Shown: piece after piece, positions 1 to 5,151 of the stretch
Layout: the number at the start of each line of letters is the position of its first letter
Numbering within the stretch: the first letter of the stretch is position 1
DNA from: Myxococcales bacterium
Lineage (GTDB): Bacteria > Myxococcota > Myxococcia > Myxococcales > Anaeromyxobacteraceae
Reading direction: 5' to 3'
DNA length: 5,151 nucleotides
Assembly (NCBI GenBank): GCA_021848865.1
Contig: JAJZTO010000230.1
Coordinates: 1 to 5,151, forward strand
The notes under the pieces: model-generated
The model's input: the letters and a program-made list of their open reading frames with translations, nothing else
Told to the model about the DNA's origin: nothing
The model's database searches: none
Program-made: the position numbers and the translations under genes

Positions 1-633
1 GTCCCGGCGGAGGAGGAGGCCCTCCGGGTGGTGCCGGTGATCGAGCGGCTGCGGGATCGCGGCCTGGGCCCGATCTCGGTGGACACCCGCAAGCCGGAGG
101 TGGCCCGCGCCGCGCTGCGGGCCGGCGCCGACCTCGTGAACGACGTGGGCGGCCTCTCGGCGCCGGGCATGGCGGAGCTGGTGGCCGAGGCCGGCGTCCC
201 GGCGGTGCTGATGCACGCGCGCGGCACGCCGGCGGAGATGCAGTCCCGGGCCGCCTACCGCGACGTGGTCGCCGAGGTGGCGGCGGAGCTGGAGGCGGCG
301 CTGGCCCGCGCCGTCCGCGCCGGCGTGCCCGAGCAGCGCATCATCCTCGACCCGGGCATCGGCTTCGCCAAGACCGCGGCCCAGAGCGTGGCGCTGCTGG
401 CGGCCCTGCCGCGGCTGCGGCGGCTGGGGCGCCCGCTGCTGGTGGGCCCCTCGCGGAAGAGCTTCATCGGGGCGATCAGCGGCGCGCCCGTCGGCGAGCG
501 CCTCCCCGGGACCCTGGCGGCGGTGGCCGCCTGCGTCCTGGCCGGCGTGGAGATCCTGCGGGTCCACGACGTGGCGGCGGCGCGGCAGGCCGCCGCGGTG
601 GCCGCGGCGATCCGCGACGCCGGCGCGCCTTGA
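1..633 (+). CDS. folP: Dihydropteroate synthase, 5'-truncated by window edge
   Basis: Dihydropteroate synthase condenses 6-hydroxymethyl-dihydropterin pyrophosphate with p-aminobenzoate in cytosolic folate synthesis; it is the sulfonamide target. The reading frame is open from base 1 (210 residues, TGA at 631-633). A GTG at 28 is internal, because the preceding codons (VPAEEEALR) match the family's conserved VSVEEEL segment. Family motifs in order, numbered from base 1: SVDT (26-29), ND (47-48), LMHARG, LDPGIGFAKT with D117 and K124, SRKS (151-154) with the substrate-binding Lys153, and RVHD (187-190) near the C-terminus. These cover most of the TIM-barrel pterin and pABA/phosphate sites. Compared with E. 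coli FolP (about 282 residues), roughly the first 70 residues are missing, including the NVTPDSFSDGG loop. It lies directly upstream of glmM, as in E. coli. No internal damage is seen. Identification is firm. Confidence 0.96.
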   Translation, partial: VPAEEEALRVVPVIERLRDRGLGPISVDTRKPEVARAALRAGADLVNDVGGLSAPGMAELVAEAGVPAVLMHARGTPAEMQSRAAYRDVVAEVAAELEAALARAVRAGVPEQRIILDPGIGFAKTAAQSVALLAALPRLRRLGRPLLVGPSRKSFIGAISGAPVGERLPGTLAAVAACVLAGVEILRVHDVAAARQAAAVAAAIRDAGAP

Positions 634-658
634 TCCGCCGGCCCGGAGGGCCTAGCTT
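630..658 (+). promoter_or_regulatory. Putative glmM promoter overlapping the folP stop codon
   Basis: TTGATC at 630-635 (four of six matches to TTGACA) is followed by a 17-base spacer and TAGCTT at 653-658 (the TA...T positions of TATAAT). The ATG of glmM begins 9 bases after the -10-like box, so a transcript would start at or within a few bases of the start codon. The TTGA overlaps the folP TGA. The spacer contains a small hairpin, GGCCC (640-644) and GGGCC (648-652) around a GGA loop, too short to be a convincing terminator. The only purine-rich ribosome-site candidate, GGAGGG at 645-650, sits 17 bases before the ATG and so is badly placed. The -35/-10 match is by eye only, in a genome whose promoter consensus I cannot check. 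Confidence 0.4.
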
Positions 659-667
659 CGCCCCCGC

Positions 668-2080
668 ATGAGCACCGATCCCATCCCCGGCTCCTCCGGC
701 GAGGCGACCGCCGTCCGCCACCTCTTCGGCACCGACGGCGTGCGGGGCGTGGCCAACGTCCACCCCATGACCGCCGAGATGGCCCTGCAGCTGGGCCGGG
801 CCCTGGCCTGGATCGTCCGCTCCGGCCCGCACCGCCACCGCATCGTCATCGGCAAGGACACCCGGCTCTCCGGGTACCTCCTGGAGCAGGCCATCGCCTC
901 GGGGATCTGCTCCATGGGCGTGGACGTGATGCTCTGCGGGCCGCTGCCCACCCCCGGCATCGCCTTCATCACCCACTCGATGCGGGCCGACGCCGGCGTG
1001 GTCATCAGCGCCAGCCACAACCCCTACCAGGACAACGGCATCAAGTTCTTCTCCCGGGACGGCTTCAAGCTCCCCGACGAGACCGAGCTGCGCATCGAGG
1101 GGCTGGTGCTGGGGGGGGAGGCCGGCGGCGCCGAGGCCTTCCGCGCCCTGCGCCCCACCGCCCACCGCATCGGCAAGGCCTCGCGCATCGACGACGCCGT
1201 CGGGCGCTACGTGGTCTTCCTGAAGTCGCTCTTCCCCCGCGACCTCACCCTGGACGGCATGACCATCGTGGTGGACTGCGCCCACGGCGCCGGCTACCGG
1301 GTGGCGCCGGCGGTGTTCGGGGAGCTGGGCGCCCGGGTGGTGACCCTGGCGGCGCGCCCCGACGGCAAGAACATCAACGCCGGTTGCGGGGCGGTCCACC
1401 CCGAGGGCATGGCCCGGGCGGTGGTGAAGCACGGCGCCCAGCTCGGCATCGCCCTGGACGGCGACGCCGACCGGGTCATCGTCGCCGACGAGCGCGGCCG
1501 CATCGTGGACGGCGACGCCATCATGGCCGTCGTCGGGCGCGACCTGCTGCGCCGCAAGCAGCTCGCCAAGCGGACCCTGGTGGCCACGGTGATGAGCAAC
1601 ATCGGCCTGGAGCGGGCGCTGCGCGGCGCCGGCGGGCGGGTGGTGCGCACCCAGGTGGGCGACCGGTACGTGGTGGACGAGATGCGCCGCAGCGGCCTGA
1701 ACTTCGGCGGCGAGCAGTCGGGCCACCTGGTCTTCCTCGATCACGTCACCACCGGCGACGGGGTCTGCGCGGCGCTGAACCTCCTCGAGGTCATGCTGCG
1801 CCAGGGCAAGGCGCTCTCCGAGCTGGCCCGCTGCTTCGAGCCGGTGCCGCAGGTGCAGCGCAACGTGCCGGTGCGCGAGAAGCGGCCGCTGGCCTCGCTC
1901 CCGGCGGTCCAGAAGGCGGTGCGGGCGGTGGAGCAGGCGCTCGGGGGCGACGGCCGGGTGCTGGTGCGCTACTCCGGTACCGAGAACAAGGCCCGGGTGC
2001 TGGTGGAGGGCACCGACGCCCGGAAGATCGCCGCCCACGCCGACCGCATCGTCGGCGAGCTGCAGCGGGAGCTGGCCTAG
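668..2080 (+). CDS. glmM: Phosphoglucosamine mutase GlmM
   Basis: GlmM interconverts glucosamine-6-phosphate and glucosamine-1-phosphate, a cytosolic step towards UDP-GlcNAc for peptidoglycan and lipopolysaccharide. It belongs to the alpha-D-phosphohexomutase superfamily. The 470 residues carry all four hallmark loops: FGTDGVRG (20-27) at the N-terminus; the phosphoserine loop SASHNP (114-119) with Ser116 as the predicted phosphorylated residue; the Mg-binding loop DGDADR (264-269); and the sugar-specificity loop GGEQSGH (347-353). A phosphate-binding RYSGTEN (434-440) closes the protein. The GEQSGH form and the folP neighbour favour GlmM over phosphomannomutase. The start is constrained: an in-frame TAG at 653-655 precedes ATG668, and no other ATG, GTG or TTG lies before the FGTDG motif. 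This leaves about 15 more N-terminal residues than in E. coli GlmM (445 residues), low in complexity and possibly disordered. No cdaA/cdaR lies between folP and glmM. Confidence 0.97.
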   Translation: MSTDPIPGSSGEATAVRHLFGTDGVRGVANVHPMTAEMALQLGRALAWIVRSGPHRHRIVIGKDTRLSGYLLEQAIASGICSMGVDVMLCGPLPTPGIAFITHSMRADAGVVISASHNPYQDNGIKFFSRDGFKLPDETELRIEGLVLGGEAGGAEAFRALRPTAHRIGKASRIDDAVGRYVVFLKSLFPRDLTLDGMTIVVDCAHGAGYRVAPAVFGELGARVVTLAARPDGKNINAGCGAVHPEGMARAVVKHGAQLGIALDGDADRVIVADERGRIVDGDAIMAVVGRDLLRRKQLAKRTLVATVMSNIGLERALRGAGGRVVRTQVGDRYVVDEMRRSGLNFGGEQSGHLVFLDHVTTGDGVCAALNLLEVMLRQGKALSELARCFEPVPQVQRNVPVREKRPLASLPAVQKAVRAVEQALGGDGRVLVRYSGTENKARVLVEGTDARKIAAHADRIVGELQRELA

Positions 2081-2105
2081 CCCCGGCCGGGGTCGCGGCC
2101 GGGGC
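2080..2105 (+). terminator. GC hairpin at the glmM stop codon, possible terminator
   Basis: A perfect 10-bp stem pairs 2080-2089 (GCCCCGGCCG) with 2096-2105 (CGGCCGGGGC) around a 6-base loop. The left arm begins with the last base of the glmM TAG. No T-run follows, so this is not a canonical intrinsic terminator. It could be a U-tract-less terminator, an attenuator of read-through into pdxJ, or a 3'-end stabiliser of glmM mRNA. Hairpins arise easily in such GC-rich DNA, but a perfect 10-bp stem placed exactly at a stop codon in a 70-base gap is more than background. It also contains the 12-base palindrome CCCCGGCCGGGG (2081-2092), which could alternatively be a protein-binding site. Confidence 0.45.
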
Positions 2106-2114
2106 CGCGCCGAA

Positions 2115-2144
2115 GTCGCACCGCCCCCTCCGCTGCGCTACATT
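2115..2144 (+). promoter_or_regulatory. Putative pdxJ operon promoter, likely leaderless
   Basis: TACATT at 2139-2144 matches TATAAT at four of six positions and stands out in a nearly pure G/C stretch. Exactly six bases separate it from ATG2151, so the expected transcription start is the A of the start codon. No Shine-Dalgarno-like purine run occurs in the 30 bases before pdxJ, which agrees with leaderless initiation. The best -35 candidate is weak: GTCGCA at 2115-2120 (three of six) with an 18-base spacer. The box lies downstream of the hairpin at the glmM stop, as expected if the pdxJ-acpS-nnr-tsaE genes have their own transcript. Confidence 0.5.
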
Positions 2145-2150
2145 CGCCGC

Positions 2151-2891
2151 ATGCCCCCGCGCCTCGGAGTCAACGTCGACCACGTCGCCACCCTGCGCCA
2201 GGCGCGCCGGGCCGCCTACCCGGACCCGGTGGCCGCGGCCCAGCTGGCCGAGATGGGGGGCGCCGACCAGATCACCATCCACCTGCGCGAGGACCGCCGG
2301 CACATCCAGGACCGCGACCTGCGCATCCTGCGGCAGACGGTGTCGACCCGGCTGAACCTGGAGATGGCCGCCACCGCCGAGATGGTGAAGATCGCCTACG
2401 ACGTGAAGCCGGACCAGTGCACCCTGGTGCCGGAGCGGCGCGAGGAGCTGACCACCGAGGGCGGGCTGGACGTGGCCGGCGGCCGGGACCACGTGCGCAA
2501 GATCGTGAAGACCCTGCGCGACGCCGACGTCCTGGTGTCGGTGTTCGTCGATCCCGACGTCGACCAGGTGCGGGCCGCCCACCGGGTCGAGGCCCAGGTG
2601 GTGGAGATCCACACCGGGCGCTACTGCGACGCGCGGCTGCCGGGCGACCAGCGCCGGGAGCTGACGCGGATCGTCGACGCCGTCCGGGCGGCCGCCAAGC
2701 TCGGGCTGGCGGTGGCGGCCGGCCACGGCCTGAACTACCGCAACGCCGCGCCGGTGGCCGCCATCCCGGAGATCGAGGAGTTCAACATCGGCCACGCCAT
2801 CGTCGCCCGGGCGGTGCTGGTGGGCATGGAGCGGGCCGTCCGCGAGATGCGGGAGCTGCTCGCGGAGGGCGCCCGCGCGGGGGGCCGGTGA
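2151..2891 (+). CDS. pdxJ: Pyridoxine 5'-phosphate synthase PdxJ
   Basis: PdxJ condenses 1-deoxy-D-xylulose-5-phosphate with 3-amino-2-oxopropyl phosphate to pyridoxine 5'-phosphate, the ring-closing step of the DXP-dependent vitamin B6 pathway. It is a cytosolic TIM-barrel enzyme. The 246 residues are close to the E. coli length and align along their whole length. Landmarks are GVNVDHVATLRQAR (6-19), YPDPV (23-27), ITIHLREDRRHI (41-52), NLEMA (69-73), LVPERREELTTEGGLDVAG (92-110), EIHTGRY (152-158), AGHGLNY (190-196) and FNIGHAI (211-217). Counterparts of the E. coli catalytic residues His45, Glu72 and His193 are His44, Glu71 and His192. ATG2151 is chosen because the homologous region begins at once (MPPRLGVNVDH). 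It is the first gene of the coupled set, and its stop overlaps the acpS start by four bases. Its presence implies the DXP-dependent rather than the PdxS/PdxT route to B6. Confidence 0.98.
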   Translation: MPPRLGVNVDHVATLRQARRAAYPDPVAAAQLAEMGGADQITIHLREDRRHIQDRDLRILRQTVSTRLNLEMAATAEMVKIAYDVKPDQCTLVPERREELTTEGGLDVAGGRDHVRKIVKTLRDADVLVSVFVDPDVDQVRAAHRVEAQVVEIHTGRYCDARLPGDQRRELTRIVDAVRAAAKLGLAVAAGHGLNYRNAAPVAAIPEIEEFNIGHAIVARAVLVGMERAVREMRELLAEGARAGGR

Positions 2892-3277
2892 TCCGGGGGC
2901 TGGGCATCGACGTCGCCGACGTGGCCCGCATCCGCCGCCAGGTGGGCGTCCGCGGGGCGGGCGAGCGCGCCGAGCGCTTCCTGGCCCGCTGCTTCACCCC
3001 CGCCGAGCGCGGCTACTGCGAGGCCCGGCACGACCGCGCCACGCACTACGCCGCGCGCTTCGCCGCCAAGGAGGCGGCGATGAAGGCGCTGGGCGCCCCC
3101 CCCGGCGTGCGCTTCACCGACATCGAGGTCCTCCGCGGCACCGGGGCGCCGTCCCTGGCGCTCCGCGGGACCGCGGCGCGCGCCGCCGAGGCGCTCGGCG
3201 TCACCCGCGTCCACCTGTCCCTGACGCACGACGCCGGGGTGGCGGTCGCGGCGGTGATCCTGGAGGGCGGGCCGTGA
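2888..3277 (+). CDS. acpS: Holo-[acyl-carrier-protein] synthase AcpS
   Basis: AcpS transfers 4'-phosphopantetheine from coenzyme A to a serine of apo-ACP, activating fatty-acid synthesis. The protein has 129 residues, typical of the compact group I phosphopantetheinyl transferases that act as trimers. Motifs are GIDVADVARI (6-15) with Mg-ligand Asp8, RCFTPAERGYC (34-44), and FAAKEAAMKALG (58-69) with Glu62 matching the second metal ligand. LSLTHD (110-115) takes the place of the usual LSISH-type motif. The GTG start at 2888 puts the GIDV motif at the usual distance from the N-terminus (MIRGLGIDV). The frame is open further upstream, but that part is an out-of-frame reading of pdxJ with no similarity to the family. 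GTG shares four bases with the pdxJ TGA, and a G-run at 2879-2884 is the only weak ribosome-site candidate, so translational coupling is likely. The pdxJ-acpS pair is also adjacent in E. coli. Confidence 0.96.
   Translation: MIRGLGIDVADVARIRRQVGVRGAGERAERFLARCFTPAERGYCEARHDRATHYAARFAAKEAAMKALGAPPGVRFTDIEVLRGTGAPSLALRGTAARAAEALGVTRVHLSLTHDAGVAVAAVILEGGP
3262..3267 (+). promoter_or_regulatory. Shine-Dalgarno site of nnr
   Basis: GGAGGG ends six bases before the GTG at 3274, good spacing for a strong Shine-Dalgarno. It lies inside the last codons of acpS. It supports GTG3274 as the start and is the only clearly well-placed ribosome site among the five starts visible here. Confidence 0.65.
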
Positions 3278-4809
3278 GGCTGGTGGGCGCCGCCGAGATG
3301 CGGGCCATCGACGAGGCGGCCATCCGCGCGCTGGGGATCCCCGGCCTCCGGCTGATGGAGGCGGCCGGCGCCGCGGTCGCGGCCCACGCCGCGCTGCTCG
3401 CCCCGCGCGGGCGCGTGGTGCTGGCCTGCGGCGCCGGCAACAACGGGGGCGACGGCTGGGTGGCGGCGCGCCTGCTCCACGCCGCCGGGCGCGAGGTGCT
3501 GGCGGTGTCCCTGGCGCCGCGCGACCGGCTCCGCGGCGACGCGCGCGCCGCCCGCGAGGCCGCCGAGGCCGCCGGCGTCCCGGTCCGGGAAGCCGCCGGA
3601 GCCGCCGCGCTCGACGCCGGCCCGGGCGAGCTCCTGGTGGACGCGATCCTCGGCACCGGGCTCGGGCGGCCGCCGGAGGGGCTCGCGGCCGCGGCCATCC
3701 GGCGCATCGGCGAGCTGCGCGGCGCCGGGGCGCGGGTGCTCGCGGTCGATCTCCCCTCCGGCCTCGACGCCGACACCGGCCGCCCACCCGGCGACTGCGT
3801 GCGGGCCGACCGGACCGTGACCTTCGCCTTCCCGAAGCGCGGGCTGCTGCTCTTCCCCGGCGCGGAGCTGGCCGGCGAGGTGGCGGTGGCCGACATCGGC
3901 ATCCCCGCCGAGGCGGCGGCGCGCGTCCCGGTGGGCTGCGAGCTGCTCGAGGAGGAGGAGGCCCGCGCGCTGGTCCCACCGCGGCCCCCCGACGCCCACA
4001 AGGGCCACGCCGGCCGGCTGCTGGTGATCGCCGGGTCCCCGGGGAAGACCGGCGCGGCGGGCCTGGCGCTGGCCGGGGCGCTGCGGGGGGGGGCCGGCCT
4101 GGTCACGCTGGCGGCGCGGGAGGAGGTGCTGGCGCTGGCGCTCTCGGGCCGGCCCGAGGCGATGAGCCTCCCGCTCCACGGCCACGGTCCGCTGGGCCCG
4201 GGCGATCTCGAGCCGCTGCTCTCGGCGGCGCGCGAGGTCGACGCCCTGGTCGTCGGCCCGGGCATCCCCCGCGGCCCGGAGACCGGCGCCCTGCTGCGGG
4301 CGCTGCTGGCCGGGGCGGGTCGCCCGGCGGTGATCGACGCCGACGCCCTGAACGCCCTGGCCGCCGCGCGGGCGGAGGGCGGGGTCGCGGGCCTGCCGTC
4401 CCCGGCGGTGCTCACGCCGCACCCGGGCGAGATGGCCCGGCTGTGCGGCCTCCCCGTCGAGGCGGTGCAGGCCGACCGCGTCGGCCTGGCGGCGCGCCAG
4501 GCGGCGGCCTGGGGCTGCACGGTGGTCCTCAAGGGAGCCCGCACGGTGGTGGCCGGCGCGGCCGGCCCCCCGGCGGTGATCCCCACCGGAAACGCCGGCC
4601 TGGCCACGGGCGGGACCGGCGACGTGCTGGCGGGGCTCGCCGGCGCGCTGCTCGCGGGCGGGATCGCGGCCCGGGACGCGGCCCGCGCCGCCGCCTGGGT
4701 CCACGGCCGGGCGGGGGATCTCGCCGCCCGCCGCCTCGGCCAGCGAGGGCTCCTGGCGTCCGACCTCGCCGACGCCCTCGGCGAGGTCTGGGCCTCCTGG
4801 GGCCGCTGA
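3274..4809 (+). CDS. nnr: Bifunctional NAD(P)HX epimerase / ADP-dependent NAD(P)HX dehydratase
   Basis: This metabolite-repair enzyme restores NAD(P)H from its hydrated, inactive form: the N-terminal domain epimerises R- and S-NAD(P)HX and the C-terminal domain dehydrates S-NAD(P)HX at the expense of ADP. The 511 residues match the fused YjeF architecture. The N-terminal YjeF_N domain (about 1-215) has MRAIDEAAI (9-17), GAGNNGGDGW (53-62), VDAILGTGLGRP (122-133), VDLPSGLDADTG (158-169) and FPKRGLLLFPG (186-196). The ribokinase-like dehydratase domain (about 240-511) has HKGHAGRLLVIAGS (242-255), VVGPGIPRG (326-334), VIDADALN (353-360), LTPHPGEMARL (380-390), VLKG (418-421) and NAGLATGGTGDVLAG (440-454), with Asp450 in the catalytic GTGD. 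A linker at about 224-240, rich in Glu and Pro, joins them. The GTG start overlaps the acpS stop by four bases. Residues 85-115 are Ala/Arg-rich, probably reflecting GC pressure. No key motif is missing. Confidence 0.96.
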   Translation: MRLVGAAEMRAIDEAAIRALGIPGLRLMEAAGAAVAAHAALLAPRGRVVLACGAGNNGGDGWVAARLLHAAGREVLAVSLAPRDRLRGDARAAREAAEAAGVPVREAAGAAALDAGPGELLVDAILGTGLGRPPEGLAAAAIRRIGELRGAGARVLAVDLPSGLDADTGRPPGDCVRADRTVTFAFPKRGLLLFPGAELAGEVAVADIGIPAEAAARVPVGCELLEEEEARALVPPRPPDAHKGHAGRLLVIAGSPGKTGAAGLALAGALRGGAGLVTLAAREEVLALALSGRPEAMSLPLHGHGPLGPGDLEPLLSAAREVDALVVGPGIPRGPETGALLRALLAGAGRPAVIDADALNALAAARAEGGVAGLPSPAVLTPHPGEMARLCGLPVEAVQADRVGLAARQAAAWGCTVVLKGARTVVAGAAGPPAVIPTGNAGLATGGTGDVLAGLAGALLAGGIAARDAARAAAWVHGRAGDLAARRLGQRGLLASDLADALGEVWASWGR

Positions 4810-5151
4810 GTGGCCGGCGCCGCCCGCCACCTGGCCCGGGTCACCACCCGCTCGGCCCGCGCCACCGCCGCCCTCGGGGAGCGGCTGGGCCGGGCGCTCC
4901 GGCCCGGCGACGTGGTGGCGCTGCTCGGCGAGCTCGGCGCCGGCAAGACCCAGCTGGTCCGGGGGATCTGCCGCGGCGCCCGGGTGCCGGAGCGGGAGGT
5001 GGCGAGCCCGACCTTCGCCATCGTGGCCAGCTACCGGGGCCGCCTCCCGGTGCACCACGCCGACCTCTACCGCGTCGCCGACGAGGACGAGCTGCACGCC
5101 ACCGGCTTCTTCGACCTGCTCGGCGGCGGCGGGGCGGTGCTGGTGGAGTGG
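4810..5151 (+). CDS. tsaE: tRNA t6A biosynthesis ATPase TsaE, 3'-truncated by window edge
   Basis: TsaE is the P-loop ATPase that works with TsaB, TsaC and TsaD to make N6-threonylcarbamoyladenosine at position 37 of ANN-decoding tRNAs; it binds the TsaB-TsaD complex and supports its turnover. The 114 visible residues run to the last base of the window without a stop. Landmarks are the Walker A loop GELGAGKT (40-47) with Lys46 and Thr47, SPTF (66-69) in the switch-like segment, HHADLYR (82-88) with the conserved Asp85, and a terminal VEW (112-114), the start of the usual VEWPE-type motif. E. coli TsaE has 153 residues, so about 40 are missing. GTG4810 is the first start codon after the nnr stop, and it gives a normal-length N-terminus before the Walker loop. 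It abuts nnr with no gap and in the same frame, with no good ribosome site (only a short G-run at 4799-4802). Adjacency of nnr and tsaE is also seen in E. coli. Confidence 0.95.
   Translation, partial: MAGAARHLARVTTRSARATAALGERLGRALRPGDVVALLGELGAGKTQLVRGICRGARVPEREVASPTFAIVASYRGRLPVHHADLYRVADEDELHATGFFDLLGGGGAVLVEW

Noticed and set aside
640..652. Small hairpin GGCCC-GGA-GGGCC after folP as a possible terminator
   Set aside because: It has only a 5-bp stem and no T-run, and it lies between the putative -35 and -10 boxes; chance pairing is likely at this GC content.
476..2038. Long open frame of 520 codons on the minus strand opposite folP and glmM
   Set aside because: It is a shadow of glmM. 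In very GC-rich DNA the antisense frames lack stops; its translation is His/Ala/Gly/Arg-rich with no family motif, whereas the plus strand encodes intact GlmM.
1384..2355. 323-codon plus-strand open frame running across the glmM-pdxJ gap
   Set aside because: It is an out-of-frame Arg/Gly/Ala-rich reading of glmM and the start of pdxJ; it crosses the hairpin and promoter region and has no domain.
2417..2887. Upstream extension of the acpS reading frame into pdxJ
   Set aside because: The open frame continues because stops are rare, but similarity to AcpS begins only at GTG2888; the upstream part is an out-of-frame reading of pdxJ.
3201..5021. 606-codon minus-strand open frame overlapping nnr and tsaE
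   Set aside because: It is Ser/Ala/Arg/Pro-rich with no motif, another compositional shadow.
3046..5097. Longest open frame of the window, 683 codons on the minus strand opposite acpS, nnr and tsaE
   Set aside because: It spans three convincingly identified plus-strand genes. Its product is low-complexity (Gly/Ala/Arg/Gln/His) without recognisable domains, so it reflects GC composition only.
1..5151. Possible novel defence, mobile or CRISPR-like system
   Set aside because: All coding space is accounted for by six well-known conserved enzymes. No direct-repeat arrays, integrase or transposase motifs, tRNA-like folds or unusual composition shifts were seen on either strand.

Overview
The window is a compact, co-directional block of housekeeping genes on the + strand of a very GC-rich bacterial chromosome. 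By eye it is well above 70% GC, with almost every third codon position G or C. The genes are folP (3' part), glmM, pdxJ, acpS, a fused NAD(P)HX epimerase/dehydratase (nnr) and tsaE (5' part). The composition, gene order and proteobacterial-type PdxJ suggest a GC-rich former deltaproteobacterium, most like Anaeromyxobacter (Myxococcota). That assignment is inference; no ribosomal or taxonomic marker is present.

Layout: 1-633 is the C-terminal three quarters of dihydropteroate synthase. A 34-base gap holds a plausible promoter. Then comes phosphoglucosamine mutase (668-2080). A 70-base gap follows, carrying a perfect 10-bp GC hairpin right at the glmM stop and a TACATT -10-like box six bases before the pdxJ start. 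Next are pdxJ (2151-2891), acpS (2888-3277), nnr (3274-4809) and tsaE (4810 to the right edge). Both the pdxJ/acpS and acpS/nnr junctions are 4-base GTGA overlaps. The nnr/tsaE junction is TGA directly followed by GTG in the same frame. The last four genes therefore look like one translationally coupled operon.

Two classes of start are visible. glmM and pdxJ, which follow intergenic gaps, start with ATG, have no well-placed Shine-Dalgarno sequence and have a TAnnnT box just upstream, as expected for leaderless or near-leaderless transcripts. The coupled genes acpS, nnr and tsaE all start with GTG, and only nnr has a clearly well-spaced Shine-Dalgarno.

Functionally the block combines folate synthesis (FolP), UDP-GlcNAc precursor supply for the cell wall (GlmM), pyridoxal phosphate synthesis (PdxJ), acyl-carrier-protein activation (AcpS), repair of damaged NAD(P)H (Nnr) and tRNA t6A modification (TsaE). 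The pairs folP-glmM, pdxJ-acpS and nnr-tsaE are each neighbours in E. coli but at three separate loci; here they are concatenated. I found no mobile element, CRISPR, RNA gene, defence system or unknown protein family. The most interesting signals are in the two short intergenic gaps and at the gene junctions.
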